From CAZJYI01 sp964550025 (GTDB lineage: Bacteria > Verrucomicrobiota > Kiritimatiellia > UBA8416 > CAYOBW01), in NCBI GenBank assembly GCA_964550025.1, contig CAZJYI010000098.1, positions 1-43,276 of the forward strand: a stretch of 43,276 bases of DNA, given 5' to 3'. Made by a program: the position numbers and the translations under genes. This document shows, piece after piece, positions 24,595 to 33,644 of the stretch. Below the pieces are notes generated by a model. That model had not been told where the DNA came from and made no database searches. It saw nothing but the letters and a program-made list of their open reading frames with translations. Numbering within the stretch: position 1 is the first letter of the stretch; the number at the start of each line of letters is the position of its first letter.

Positions 24595-27247
24595 ATGTAC
24601 TTCGCCCTCGTATTCCTTTCTGGCTTTGCCGGGTTGGTGTATGAAGTGTTGTGGATGAAGCAGCTCGGGCTGCTGTTCGGCAACACGGCCCATGCCGCCG
24701 CGGCAACACTGGCAGCCTTTTTCGCGGGGCTGGCGGCCGGAAGCTGGATACTGGGAAAACGCTCGGCCACAGCCGCAAACCCGCTACGCATCTACGCCTG
24801 GCTGCAGGTGGGCATTGCCGTCACGGCGCTCCTCTACTTCTGCATTCTGCGGCTCTTTTACGGCATCTACCCGGCCGTCTATCAAAGCGTCGATTCAACG
24901 GCCGTGATCGTGTCCATCAAGTTCGCACTGGCACTCCTCCTGGTCTTCCCGCCGGCGTTCTGCATGGGGGGAACGATCCCGGTCATGGGGCAGTTCCTCG
25001 TACGCGCACCATCCAGCTTCGGCACGACCGCCGCGCTGCTGTACGGCGTCAACACACTCGGCGCCGCCCTCGGCGCCTGCCTGGCCGGGTTCTTCTTCCC
25101 GCTCTGGTTCGGGTTCAAGGCGACCGTCCTGGGAGCGATGGGCGTTACCGTGGCCGTGGCGGCCACGGCCTTTCTCCTGTCGCGCCGGACAATGGGAGAG
25201 AAGAGCGGGACAGCGGAATTCGCGAGTGAGGCGGCAGCATCCGCACAACACCGCGGCGGGCGACGGGCGCTTGCCGCGGTCTGCTTCCTGTCCGGTTTTG
25301 GGATCCTGGCGCTCGAAGTGCTGTGGATGCGCATGTTCGCCCAGGTGCTGGAGAACTCGGTCTACACGTTCGCGGCCATCCTGGTCATTGTCCTGGTCTG
25401 CCTTGCCGCCGGCGCGTTCGTCAGTTCGCGGCTGGCCAGAATGGCGCTCCCTTCCCGCTACGTGCTGGTGTCCCTTGTCCTGGCCGGCGGGATAGCCGTC
25501 TCACTGACGCCCTTCGTCTTCATGCGCCTGACCGACTCGCTGCAGATCCTGGTCTCAAGGGGATCGTGGCCCGAGTACCTGGGGTTGATCTTCCAGAAGG
25601 GATTCCTGACCATCGGACCGCCTGCCCTGCTGCTGGGAACGGTGTTCCCGTACCTGATGAAGGTCGAGGAAGGGCACGCTCGCTCGGCGGGTGCCAGCCT
25701 CGGGCGCCTGTCGGCGATCAACACGGCGGGCGCGATTCTCGGTTCCCTGCTGTGCGGCTTTCTCTTCCTCGAGTTGTGGGGGATGTGGCGCACGATGCAG
25801 CTGATCGCTGTCGTCTACCTGACCGCCGCCTTGATCTTGCCGCTCGGCTGGGCCTCGTGGGGCATCGCACTCAAGGCGATAGCCGGGATCTTCCTTCTGA
25901 TGCAGTTCTCCGCGCTCAATCCCGCGGAGCTGCCGATCAACAGTGTCGATGCGCTGCGGCCGCACCAGCAGATCATCGAAACCTGGGAGGGCAGTGACTG
26001 TACCGTGGCGGTCGCGCGCGCCCCCCCCCGCCGGGGCATAAAGAACAACACGCACAAAGGCCGGGGGTGAACCGGCGCCCACATNNNNNNNNNNCCCCCC
26101 CCCGCTCATCACCCACCCCGGGGCGGGCTGTCTGTGCCCGGGGGCGGCGGGGCGCCCCCCCCACGGCCTGTCCATCAAGATCAACTCGCACTACGGCCTG
26201 GGTTCAACCGGCGCCATCATGCAGCAGAAACTGCAGGCCGACATGCCGCTGATGATGCATCCCGACACCGAGAGCATCTTCTTTCTTGGAACGGGCACGG
26301 GCGTCACGGCGGGAAGCGCCCTGGACCCGCAGTTCCCGAATGTGAAGCGCGTCGTGACCTGCGAACTGGTGCCGGAGGTGATCACTGCCGCTCGGAGGTA
26401 CATGACGAATATCAACGGATTCGACTGCACGGGGGGCCTCTTCTCCGACCCCCGCGCGACCGTGCTTGTGGAGGACGGCCGCCACTACCTGATGGCATCC
26501 GGAGAGACCTTCGACATGATCAATGCGGACCTGTTCGTGCCCTTCCGCTCCGGGGCCGGCAGTCTCTATAGCAGGGAGCACTTCGAGTGTGTGAAGCAGC
26601 GGCTCGAACCCGACGGGATCTTCGTCCAATGGTTGCCGCTGTACCAGGTCACCGAGAACGAGTTCTCGATCGTCGCCCGGACAATGCTGGAGGTATTCGA
26701 CCAGGTTTCGCTCTGGCGCAGCACCTTCCAGCCCGGAGATGAAGTGGTTGCGCTGGTCGGACACCCGGACAGCTCCCCCCTACCCTCGTGTACGCTTGAC
26801 AGCAGTGAAGACAAGCGTATCGCGATCGCCGGCAAGGACCATCGCGACCTGGGCCGCCTTCAACTGCCGTTCAACCCTCAGACCATACTATTCTTCTACT
26901 GCGGCAACCTGGCGGAGGCCCGGGAGCTCTTCGCCAAGTATCCGGTCAACAGCGACGACAGGCCCTACATCGAGTACATGGCGCCGCGCACATATCGAGA
27001 CGAGACGGATGCGGCCGTTCCCTGGTTCGTGGGCCCTCGCCTCGCCCGCCTGGTCGAAGAGCTTCAGCGTCGTTGCCCCGCCGACGGCGACCCGCTGCTC
27101 GTGAATCGCACGCCCGCAAGTCGCAGGCTCCCGGCCGCGGGAGTCGCCTTTCATCGCGCGCGGTTGTGGGACGTCATTGGTGATGAAGAAGCCTGCAAAG
27201 AGGCGTGGGGGCGGTTTGTGAAGGAATGGACGGGAGATGGAGGATGA
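24595..27247 (+). CDS. Fused MFS/spermidine-synthase-like membrane protein, broken by assembly junk
   Basis: The N-terminal part is a multi-helix membrane protein (about 11-12 segments) starting MYFALVFLSGFAGLVYEVLWM, typical of the fused MFS/spermidine-synthase family. The C-terminal part is a Rossmann SpeE-like domain with FLGTGTGVTAGSAL, a C-E-L strand end, ADLFVPF, LYSREHFE and PYIEYMAPRTY. The frame is interrupted near 26026-26161 by poly-C, 10 N and GC-rich filler. Joining codon CCC at 26023 to CAC at 26162 gives one open frame of about 838 residues reading TVAVARAPHGLSIKINSHYG, so the break is best read as an assembly fault. It begins 5 nt after the esterase stop with no clear Shine-Dalgarno, suggesting coupling. 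Polyamine synthesis is not certain for this family; members are poorly characterised. Confidence 0.8.
26026..26161. other. Assembly fault: poly-C junk around a 10-N gap
   Basis: The 10 N at 26085-26094 are flanked by long C runs and G/C-biased sequence unlike the surrounding gene. Excising these 136 bases restores the reading frame of the MFS/spermidine-synthase gene. This is therefore unlikely to be real genomic sequence. Confidence 0.75.
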
Positions 27248-27323
27248 CCTGGTAACAGGGTGACTCGGTGATGCCCGGATGCTGTGCACGTCGGCGTCAC
27301 CCAGTCATCGGGTCACGAGGTCA
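27245..27323. repeat. Octamer-phased TGAC/GTCA inverted repeat, second copy
   Basis: The left arm has TGAC, TAAC, TGAC and TGAT at 27245, 27253, 27261 and 27269. The right arm has GTCA at 27296, 27304, 27312 and 27320. The 31-bp arms match at 24 positions. The first TGA is the stop codon of the upstream gene. The repeat ends about 30 bp before the start of the UROD-like gene. Confidence 0.8.
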
Positions 27324-27352
27324 CTCCCCGGAACGGTGACAGCAGGAGCAAA

Positions 27353-28650
27353 ATGGAAAGACAGTCTATGACACAGCCGGTCCCAACCACCTACGACCCC
27401 CTGGCGCGCGAAGAACTGGTCCGCGTGATCGAGGGACGCGGCTGTGCGCGGCGGATTCCCATGCTGCTGCACAAGTGGATCTACCCCGGCGCCTTCACCG
27501 ACACGGACGACCGCGCGGCCGTGGAGGCCCTCTTGGCGGCCTATCCGCAGGACGCCCAGTTCATCCGGTGGCGAAACGTGGAGATGTACGAGGCGCCGGA
27601 GGACGATCCGCAATACCGGTGGATGCCCACCGACAAGCCTGAGAACACCGCGACTGAGGCAATCGATGCCCGGGCGCCACTGGCCGATTGGGACATGCTC
27701 GATGACATGCTGGCCGCGTTCCCCAATGCCGACTATCCGGGACTCTTCCCGGACATCCCGACCGACGACGGCCGGTACCGCGTCGCACACTGGTGGTACA
27801 CCCTGTTTGAGCGGCACTGGTCGTTGCGGGGAATGACGAACGCTCTCATGGACTACTACGTCAACCCGAACGAGGTCCACCGGCTGTTCCGGGCGCTGAC
27901 GGATTTCTACCTCGGCATCATCGAACGCGCCCGGAACGAATGCGGGGCCGACGCCATCTACGTCACCGACGACCTCGGCACGCAGACGGGGCCGTTCTTC
28001 TCGCCCGAAGTGTTCGACACGTTCTTCGCCCCCTACTATGCCGAACTGATCGACGCGGCCCACGGGCGCGGCATGCATTTCTGGCTGCACTGCTGCGGCG
28101 ACATCGAGGAGCTGCTGCCCCGGCTGATCGACCTGGGGCTGGACGTGTTGCACCCGATCCAGAAGTTCGCCATGGATGAAACGCGCATCGCCCACCGGTT
28201 CGGCGATCAGATCACCGTCTGGGCCGGGTTCGACGTCCAACAGGCAATCCCGTTCGGAACGGTCGACGAGGTCCGCGCGGAGGTGCGTCACCTGTTCGAC
28301 ACCTATCACCGCCCCGACGGCAGACTCCTGTTCACGATGGGCAACGGCGTAACCGGTGACACGCCGGTTACGAGCTTGGAAGCCCTGTTTGAGGAGGCCT
28401 ACGCATACGGCACAAAGATCGTGAAACGAGGCAAACAAGAGATCGACAGCAATCGACAGCNNNNNNNNNNNNNNNNNNNNNNNNNNNNNNNNNNNNNNNN
28501 NNNNNNNNNNNNNNNNNNNNNNNNNNNNNNNNNNNNNNNNNNNNNNNNNNNNNNNNNNNNTACGGCACAAAGATCGTGAAACGAGGCAAACAAGAGATCG
28601 ACAGCAATCGACAGCAATCGATCTTGACGAGAAGCACTGATGGAACTTGA
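27353..28650 (+). CDS. UROD-like / MtaA-type family protein, copy 1, interrupted by 100-N gap
   Basis: ATG 27353 follows AGGAG (27344-27348); ATG 27368 is an alternative. The sequence has the TIM-barrel features of uroporphyrinogen decarboxylase and corrinoid methyltransferase relatives: DDLGTQTGPFFSPEVFD and an HCCG motif (His246, Cys248) matching the H-x-C-G zinc site of MtaA-type methyltransferases. The C-terminal cysteine expected there is absent (MGNGVTGDTP). The gap at 28461-28560 is flanked by an exact 55-bp duplication (28406-28460 and 28561-28615). Collapsing it gives a complete 380-residue protein ending RSTDGT, with its stop at 28648-28650 overlapping the next start by 11 nt. Methyl transfer on an unknown small molecule or sugar is possible; heme synthesis is unlikely for such a divergent member next to glycan genes. 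Confidence 0.75.
28406..28615. other. Artificial 100-N gap flanked by a 55-bp exact duplication
   Basis: Bases 28406-28460 and 28561-28615 are identical, and exactly 100 N lie between them. A 55-bp overlap equals a common assembler k-mer size, so the two contigs probably abut and the N run stands for no real sequence. Both ends carry AATCGACAGC tandem units, which may have caused the break. Confidence 0.85.
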
Positions 28651-29680
28651 GCTCAAACCTGATTTCGAAGCCACGCGCGAGCGTTGGGCGGCATTCTGGC
28701 GCGGCGAGAACGACCGCCCCCTGCTGCATGCCATCCGGCCCAGGAGCGGGGTGACGCCCGTCCGGAAGCCGCGTGCCTACGACCTGGCGTACGGCGACGT
28801 GGACCGGATCATCGACCAGGCGCTGGGCTGGAGCGCCACGCACGAGTTCCTCGGCGATCTCATCCCGTCGTTCATGATCACCTTTGCGCCGGACCACTTT
28901 GCGGCGCTGCTTGGTGCGGAGATCACCCGGAGTGAGGAGGGGCGGACCAACTGGGTCGAACCGTGCCTGACCCGCCTGGATGACGTCGAGATCGCGTTCC
29001 GGCGCGAAGGGCGCTGGTGGCGGCGCACCCTGGAATGCATCGAGCTTTTCCGCGAGCGCTGCGACGGCAAACTGATCGTCACCGGCACGCATCTGCAGGG
29101 GAGCCTCGACTGTCTCGTCGCCCTCTACGGCACACAGCCGCTACTCATGGATATGGCGCTGGCGCCGGAGAAGGTGCACCGTGCGCTTGAGCAGGTGGAC
29201 AGGGCGCAGCGCGAGGTGCGCGCGGCCATGGCCGAAGCGCTCGATGTCGCAACATGGGGCAGCCTGAACCGCTTCGGCATGTACAGCTCGGGCATTATCG
29301 ACGTGCCGCAGTGCGATGTATCCTGCATGATCGGCGCCGAGATGTTCGATGCGTTTGAATTGCCGTATCTCGCGAGCGAGATCGCAAGCACGAATGCCAG
29401 CGTCTATCACCTCGACGGCCCGGATGCCCTGCAGCATACCGAAAGCCTCTGCGGCATAGAGCAACTCGACATGATCCAGTGGATGCCGGGCGAGGGCTAC
29501 TACGAGGACGATTGGAGTGAGCTGAACGCGAAGATCGACGCGCTCGGGAAGGGCCAGATCTTTCAGCCCTACTACAAGCTCGCATCTGCCGATATCGAAC
29601 GTATCTGGGACACGTTTGCCTCGCGCAAGCTGTTTTTTCATGTGTCCCCGGAGGTACTTTCAGAGCTGCCATGGAACTGA
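28640..29680 (+). CDS. UROD-like family protein, copy 2 (346 aa)
   Basis: It starts at ATG 28640, inside the last codons of the preceding UROD-like gene once the false gap is removed, so translation is probably coupled; only a weak GAGAAG precedes it. The fold signature is VPQCDVSCMIGAEMFDAFELPYL followed by YHLDG, where His257-x-Asp259-Gly replaces the H-x-C-G zinc site. It also lacks the usual C-terminal P-L-E-N segment, ending in FHVSPEVLSELPWN. No signal peptide is present, so it is cytoplasmic. The activity is unknown; if it acts, it does so without the cysteine ligands of MtaA. Its pairing with copy 1 suggests a two-component arrangement. Confidence 0.75.
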   Translation: MELELKPDFEATRERWAAFWRGENDRPLLHAIRPRSGVTPVRKPRAYDLAYGDVDRIIDQALGWSATHEFLGDLIPSFMITFAPDHFAALLGAEITRSEEGRTNWVEPCLTRLDDVEIAFRREGRWWRRTLECIELFRERCDGKLIVTGTHLQGSLDCLVALYGTQPLLMDMALAPEKVHRALEQVDRAQREVRAAMAEALDVATWGSLNRFGMYSSGIIDVPQCDVSCMIGAEMFDAFELPYLASEIASTNASVYHLDGPDALQHTESLCGIEQLDMIQWMPGEGYYEDDWSELNAKIDALGKGQIFQPYYKLASADIERIWDTFASRKLFFHVSPEVLSELPWN

Positions 29681-29738
29681 ACCGGTGTGCATCCCATAGA
29701 AGAGGAAGCCCCCAGAGCAGAAGAGGAGAGGAATCAAT

Positions 29739-32700
29739 ATGATGATGTTCAGGAAGAAAACTATCGGCGGCGCATTCGCGGTTCTCGTGCTTCTCACACT
29801 GGCGATGCACGCCGCACGCGGGCAAGAAGGTGGCCCCGCCACCGCCCTCAATCCGGGAACACCGTTTTCAGACAACGCCGTCCTGCAGCGGAACGTCCCG
29901 GTTCCGGTCTGGGGACAGGCCAAGCCGGGCGACACCGTCACGGTCGAGTTTGCGGGCCAGAAGAAGACCGGAAAAGCCGGCGAAGACGGCAGGTGGATGG
30001 CTACGTTGGATCCGCTCAACGCCAATCCCACGCCGCGCACCATGACGATCACCTCTTCAATCGGCGGTCCGCAATCGGCAATCGGCAGTATTCTCGTCGG
30101 CGACGTCTTCCTCTTCGCGCGGCAGACAACGATCGACATCTCCCTTGGGAGCGACGAGGCGGGCGCGGACTCCGCCCGGCGACAGAAACGGAACCCTCTG
30201 TTCCGGACGATGCGCATCCGCACGATCCCGGCCGCCGATCCGCAACGCGATCTCGCCGCGGAGGCCACAGACGGCTGGGAGGAGCTCGACAACGAGGTCG
30301 CACTCCGGATGTCGGGCGCGGCCTATTACCTCGGGCGTGACCTGACGGCGGAGCAGGATGTGCCGATCGGCATCATCGACCTCAACATGGGATCAGCCTT
30401 CCCCGTCAGTTGGCTCAGCCACGACGCCTTGCAGGAAACCGAGAAGTACTACGGTCGCACCGATGTGCTCGGCCACCTCAAGCGCTTCGACAACCTGGTG
30501 GACCTGGCAGCCAAGGGCGAGCCGATGCCGAACAAAGAGGTGGTAACGTCCAACATCGTGGAGTATGCCACGTTCCCGGCCGGCGGCTACAACGCGGTGG
30601 TGAACCCGCTGAAGGGGCTCGCGTTGAAAGCGGCGATTGTCCAGCTCGGCAATGACTACCCCTACATGATCTATGCGGGCCTTGAGGAAGACGGCACCCG
30701 GTTCAATCGCCCCGAACTGAACCGCGCCTATGTTCAGACCTACGACATCCGCAAGGTCGGGTGGCGGATGGAACCGGTGACGACGCCACGTATTCCGCGC
30801 GAATGGCGCAAGGCGCTTGGGGACGAGAATCTCCCTTTCGGACTGGTTCTGCCCCCCGGGTCGGACCTCGACACGCTGGGCCGGCACCATCGCGAAATGC
30901 GCGAGCTCCATCGTCTAACCGCACAGGAGAATCCCGCGGTCGAGGTCATCCTTCCCGGCTCCGAGAATGTGCCGTACAGCGCGCAGCCCAGGGATGAAGC
31001 CTTGCTGGCCAAGCGCTGCCTCAGTTGGGTGCGGGGCGCGGCGTACGACAAGCCGGGTGTTCCGGCAACCGGTCCGCTCTTTGAACGGCTTGATGCGAGC
31101 TTCAACGAGGCCACGATTCACTTCAAGGAAGGAACGGCCAAGAGGCTCAGCGCCGGCGGCGATGCGCTTGAGTACTTCGAGGCCGCCGGCGTCGAAGGGG
31201 ACTACTCTCCCGTGAAGGCCATCATCGATGGCGAAACGGTTCGCATCAAGAGCGATAACGTCAACAGGATCACACGTGTTCGCTACAACTGGAACACGAG
31301 GCCGAACCAGGGGCTGGTCAACGCAGCCGGGCTGCCGGCTATTCCGTTCCGAACGGAGAAAGCCGAATACGAGTGGTTTGTCACCAACAAGGACGACGAC
31401 CTCCCCATCGAGTACTACACGCCGGCTAACGAGTGGGCAAAGAGCGACGTGACGCTCGTCAACGGCCAACTGAAGACCCACGGGTACGAGAACTTCACCG
31501 GCTGGCTCGGGCCTGTCGGTGTGAGAACAGGCCCGTTTGGCCCGAACATGGGCGTGCGCGAGGTGAAGCCCGGCTCCCCGGCCGACGGGAAGGTTTTTGA
31601 AGGCGATGTCATCTACAGCGCCAACGGCAACATGCTGGGCGAGAAGGCATGGGAGGTAATGGGAGCCGCCATTACCGAGAGCGAAACAAAGGGAGCAGGC
31701 GGGAAGCTGGTGCTTGGCGTTCGCAGGACCGGCAGGAACGAAGACGTCGAGGTGACCCTCAAGGTCATAGGAACCTACAGTTCCACGGCGCCGTATGACT
31801 GCCCGAAGACGGAGAAGATCATCACCGATCTCGAGAACTGGGCCATGGCCGCCGGCGGCGGGGCGGGTTTCCTGAACTGCGACGCGCTCTTTCTTCTGGC
31901 AACCGGAAATCCGAAACTGCAGGGGGCAGTGCGGCGTGTCGTCTATTCGCACATGAGGAGAGTAGACCCGTCGGCACCGTTTGAAGCGACCAAGGCAGGA
32001 AAGAGCTGGCACAATTCCGCCGCGGCCATTCTTCTCGGCGAGTACTATCTCGCTACCGGCGACAGCAATGTGCTTCCCTATCTCAAGAACTCGTGCGACC
32101 GGCTGGCGGCGACTCAGAACAAGGAAGAGGGCGGCTGGCGGCACAACTTCCCGGGCGGACCGACCTACGGGCTGATCCCGAACGCCGGTCTGCCGGGAGT
32201 GATGGGCATGCATTTCGCCAGGGAAGCCGGCCTGGATATCAACATGGAGGCCTTCGCGCGGGGAGTAGGGCACTTCGGGGACCGCCGCGCCGAAACGGGG
32301 TTTCTCATCTACGGCTTCGGCGGATGCCAACGCGAGGTGCCCGCCCCCATCGATCCCGAAGCAATGGCCACCGGGCATCTGGACACCTACAATGGTGGTT
32401 TGTCCGCCGCGGGCATCCTCATGGGCCTTACGGGCAACCATCGTGCCGCCCACCTCTGCTCGCTGATCAGTGCGTACGCCTGGAACAACACCTTCCATGG
32501 GCACGGCGGCAACTTCTGGAACAACTTCTGGACCCCGCTGGGTGCGCATCAGCACAGCCGAAAGGCGTTCATCCATTTCTGGGAGAACTACCGCTGGTAC
32601 CGGGAGTGCAACAGGATGTACGACGGCAGCCTGATCCAGCACGAGAGCGGCAAGGTCGGCGCCGGAACGGGGGTGGCCCTGGTTGCCCCGCGCCGCCGCA

Positions 32701-33644
32701 TCCAGATTGTCGGCGCTCCGCCGTCGCCTTTCGCGGCAAACGCTCCCGCGTCTCTGAAACCGGCCCTCGCCGCCCATGCGCGGCGGGACTACGCCGGCTG
32801 CGAAAAGCTCGTCAACGACCTGCTTGCCGGCGGCACCGTAAGCAAGGACGCCCTGCCGACGGTCGAGTATCTCGGCCGTGCAGCGCGTGAGATCCAGGAG
32901 AGCATCGCCGCGGACCTCGGGCGCATGCGGAAGTTGATTGATGAAGGCCAACCCGATGCGGCCAAAGCCGATCTTCCCCAGTTGGAGGGAGTCATGCCGA
33001 CGGGCGACCAGCGCCTTGCCGACATCAAGACAGCGATCGCCGAAACCAAACCCGCCGACAAGTCAAAAGCTGCTGCCAAGGCCGCGAAGAAGCCTGAGGC
33101 GGCGGAAGAGAAGCGCGATTGGGAATGCCTGGTAACCGAGATTGACACGCCCAAGAGCAGGGGCAAGGGGGATTTCGCGCCGGGCAAAGTGCCGGCGGAA
33201 GAGGCGAGCAGGTGGCGGATCAACGTGGTTGAAACACCGTCCCAGACGCCCGAAGACTGGACAAGACCGGGGTTCGACGACTCGCAATGGGGCGAAACCC
33301 ATCTGCCGGTTTCCTGGCGCATGTACCACACGGCGTTTCTGCGCACGAAGTTCAAGGTCGAAGACCGGCAGGCCTACGACGGCCTGCGCTTGCGCGGCTG
33401 GTTGTTCCGTCAGCAGGGCATCGAGATCTATCTCAACGGCGAACTGATCGGCAAGGTGAACAACCTGAAGAAGAAAACCGGCAACGTAGAAGCGGAGTTC
33501 AACGACTCGGCTGTCAAACTGCTTAAGAACGGCGAGAACACCCTCGCCGTCACCACGCGCCACAACTGGCGCTGGGGGATGCTGTTCATGACGGTTTACA
33601 ACGACGGTTTCGGGTTCCGCCTCGATGCGCGAGTGAAGCAATGA
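29739..33644 (+). CDS. Secreted pseudo-SASA / PDZ / DUF6288-like fusion protein (1301 aa)
   Basis: Three ATGs in a row (29739, 29742, 29745) follow a GGAGAGGA Shine-Dalgarno. A signal peptide covers residues 1 to about 28. Residues about 35-550 follow the SASA plan (FSDNAVLQRNVPVPVWG; YYLGRDL then VPIGIIDLN; late LPAIPFRTE), but the G-Q-S-N nucleophile block is ARQTTID (about 127-133) and the D-x-x-H motif is gone, so it should be catalytically dead. A PDZ-like domain (about 587-687) contains VREVKPGSPADGKVFEGDVI. A DUF6288-like helical-barrel domain (about 690-1015) ends in RRRIQIVGAP, as does the - strand gene at 41823. A Lys/Ala-rich helical linker leads to a GH2-like galactose-binding sandwich (about 1159-1301: W-x-x-P-G-F-D-D-S-Q-W, IYLNGELIGK). 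The stop overlaps the sulfatase start (ATGA). A glycan-binding scaffold or an unknown enzyme is inferred. Confidence 0.75.
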   Translation: MMMFRKKTIGGAFAVLVLLTLAMHAARGQEGGPATALNPGTPFSDNAVLQRNVPVPVWGQAKPGDTVTVEFAGQKKTGKAGEDGRWMATLDPLNANPTPRTMTITSSIGGPQSAIGSILVGDVFLFARQTTIDISLGSDEAGADSARRQKRNPLFRTMRIRTIPAADPQRDLAAEATDGWEELDNEVALRMSGAAYYLGRDLTAEQDVPIGIIDLNMGSAFPVSWLSHDALQETEKYYGRTDVLGHLKRFDNLVDLAAKGEPMPNKEVVTSNIVEYATFPAGGYNAVVNPLKGLALKAAIVQLGNDYPYMIYAGLEEDGTRFNRPELNRAYVQTYDIRKVGWRMEPVTTPRIPREWRKALGDENLPFGLVLPPGSDLDTLGRHHREMRELHRLTAQENPAVEVILPGSENVPYSAQPRDEALLAKRCLSWVRGAAYDKPGVPATGPLFERLDASFNEATIHFKEGTAKRLSAGGDALEYFEAAGVEGDYSPVKAIIDGETVRIKSDNVNRITRVRYNWNTRPNQGLVNAAGLPAIPFRTEKAEYEWFVTNKDDDLPIEYYTPANEWAKSDVTLVNGQLKTHGYENFTGWLGPVGVRTGPFGPNMGVREVKPGSPADGKVFEGDVIYSANGNMLGEKAWEVMGAAITESETKGAGGKLVLGVRRTGRNEDVEVTLKVIGTYSSTAPYDCPKTEKIITDLENWAMAAGGGAGFLNCDALFLLATGNPKLQGAVRRVVYSHMRRVDPSAPFEATKAGKSWHNSAAAILLGEYYLATGDSNVLPYLKNSCDRLAATQNKEEGGWRHNFPGGPTYGLIPNAGLPGVMGMHFAREAGLDINMEAFARGVGHFGDRRAETGFLIYGFGGCQREVPAPIDPEAMATGHLDTYNGGLSAAGILMGLTGNHRAAHLCSLISAYAWNNTFHGHGGNFWNNFWTPLGAHQHSRKAFIHFWENYRWYRECNRMYDGSLIQHESGKVGAGTGVALVAPRRRIQIVGAPPSPFAANAPASLKPALAAHARRDYAGCEKLVNDLLAGGTVSKDALPTVEYLGRAAREIQESIAADLGRMRKLIDEGQPDAAKADLPQLEGVMPTGDQRLADIKTAIAETKPADKSKAAAKAAKKPEAAEEKRDWECLVTEIDTPKSRGKGDFAPGKVPAEEASRWRINVVETPSQTPEDWTRPGFDDSQWGETHLPVSWRMYHTAFLRTKFKVEDRQAYDGLRLRGWLFRQQGIEIYLNGELIGKVNNLKKKTGNVEAEFNDSAVKLLKNGENTLAVTTRHNWRWGMLFMTVYNDGFGFRLDARVKQ

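Noticed and set aside
26134..26571. Separate small gene after the 10-N gap
   Set aside because: It is in a different frame from the SpeE-like domain and begins in the poly-C junk; the correct frame runs through LSIKINSHYG.
30915..32951. Long - strand open frame (678 codons) opposite the pseudo-SASA/DUF6288-like fusion
   Set aside because: Antisense shadow of a well-supported + strand gene; no motif or start signal.
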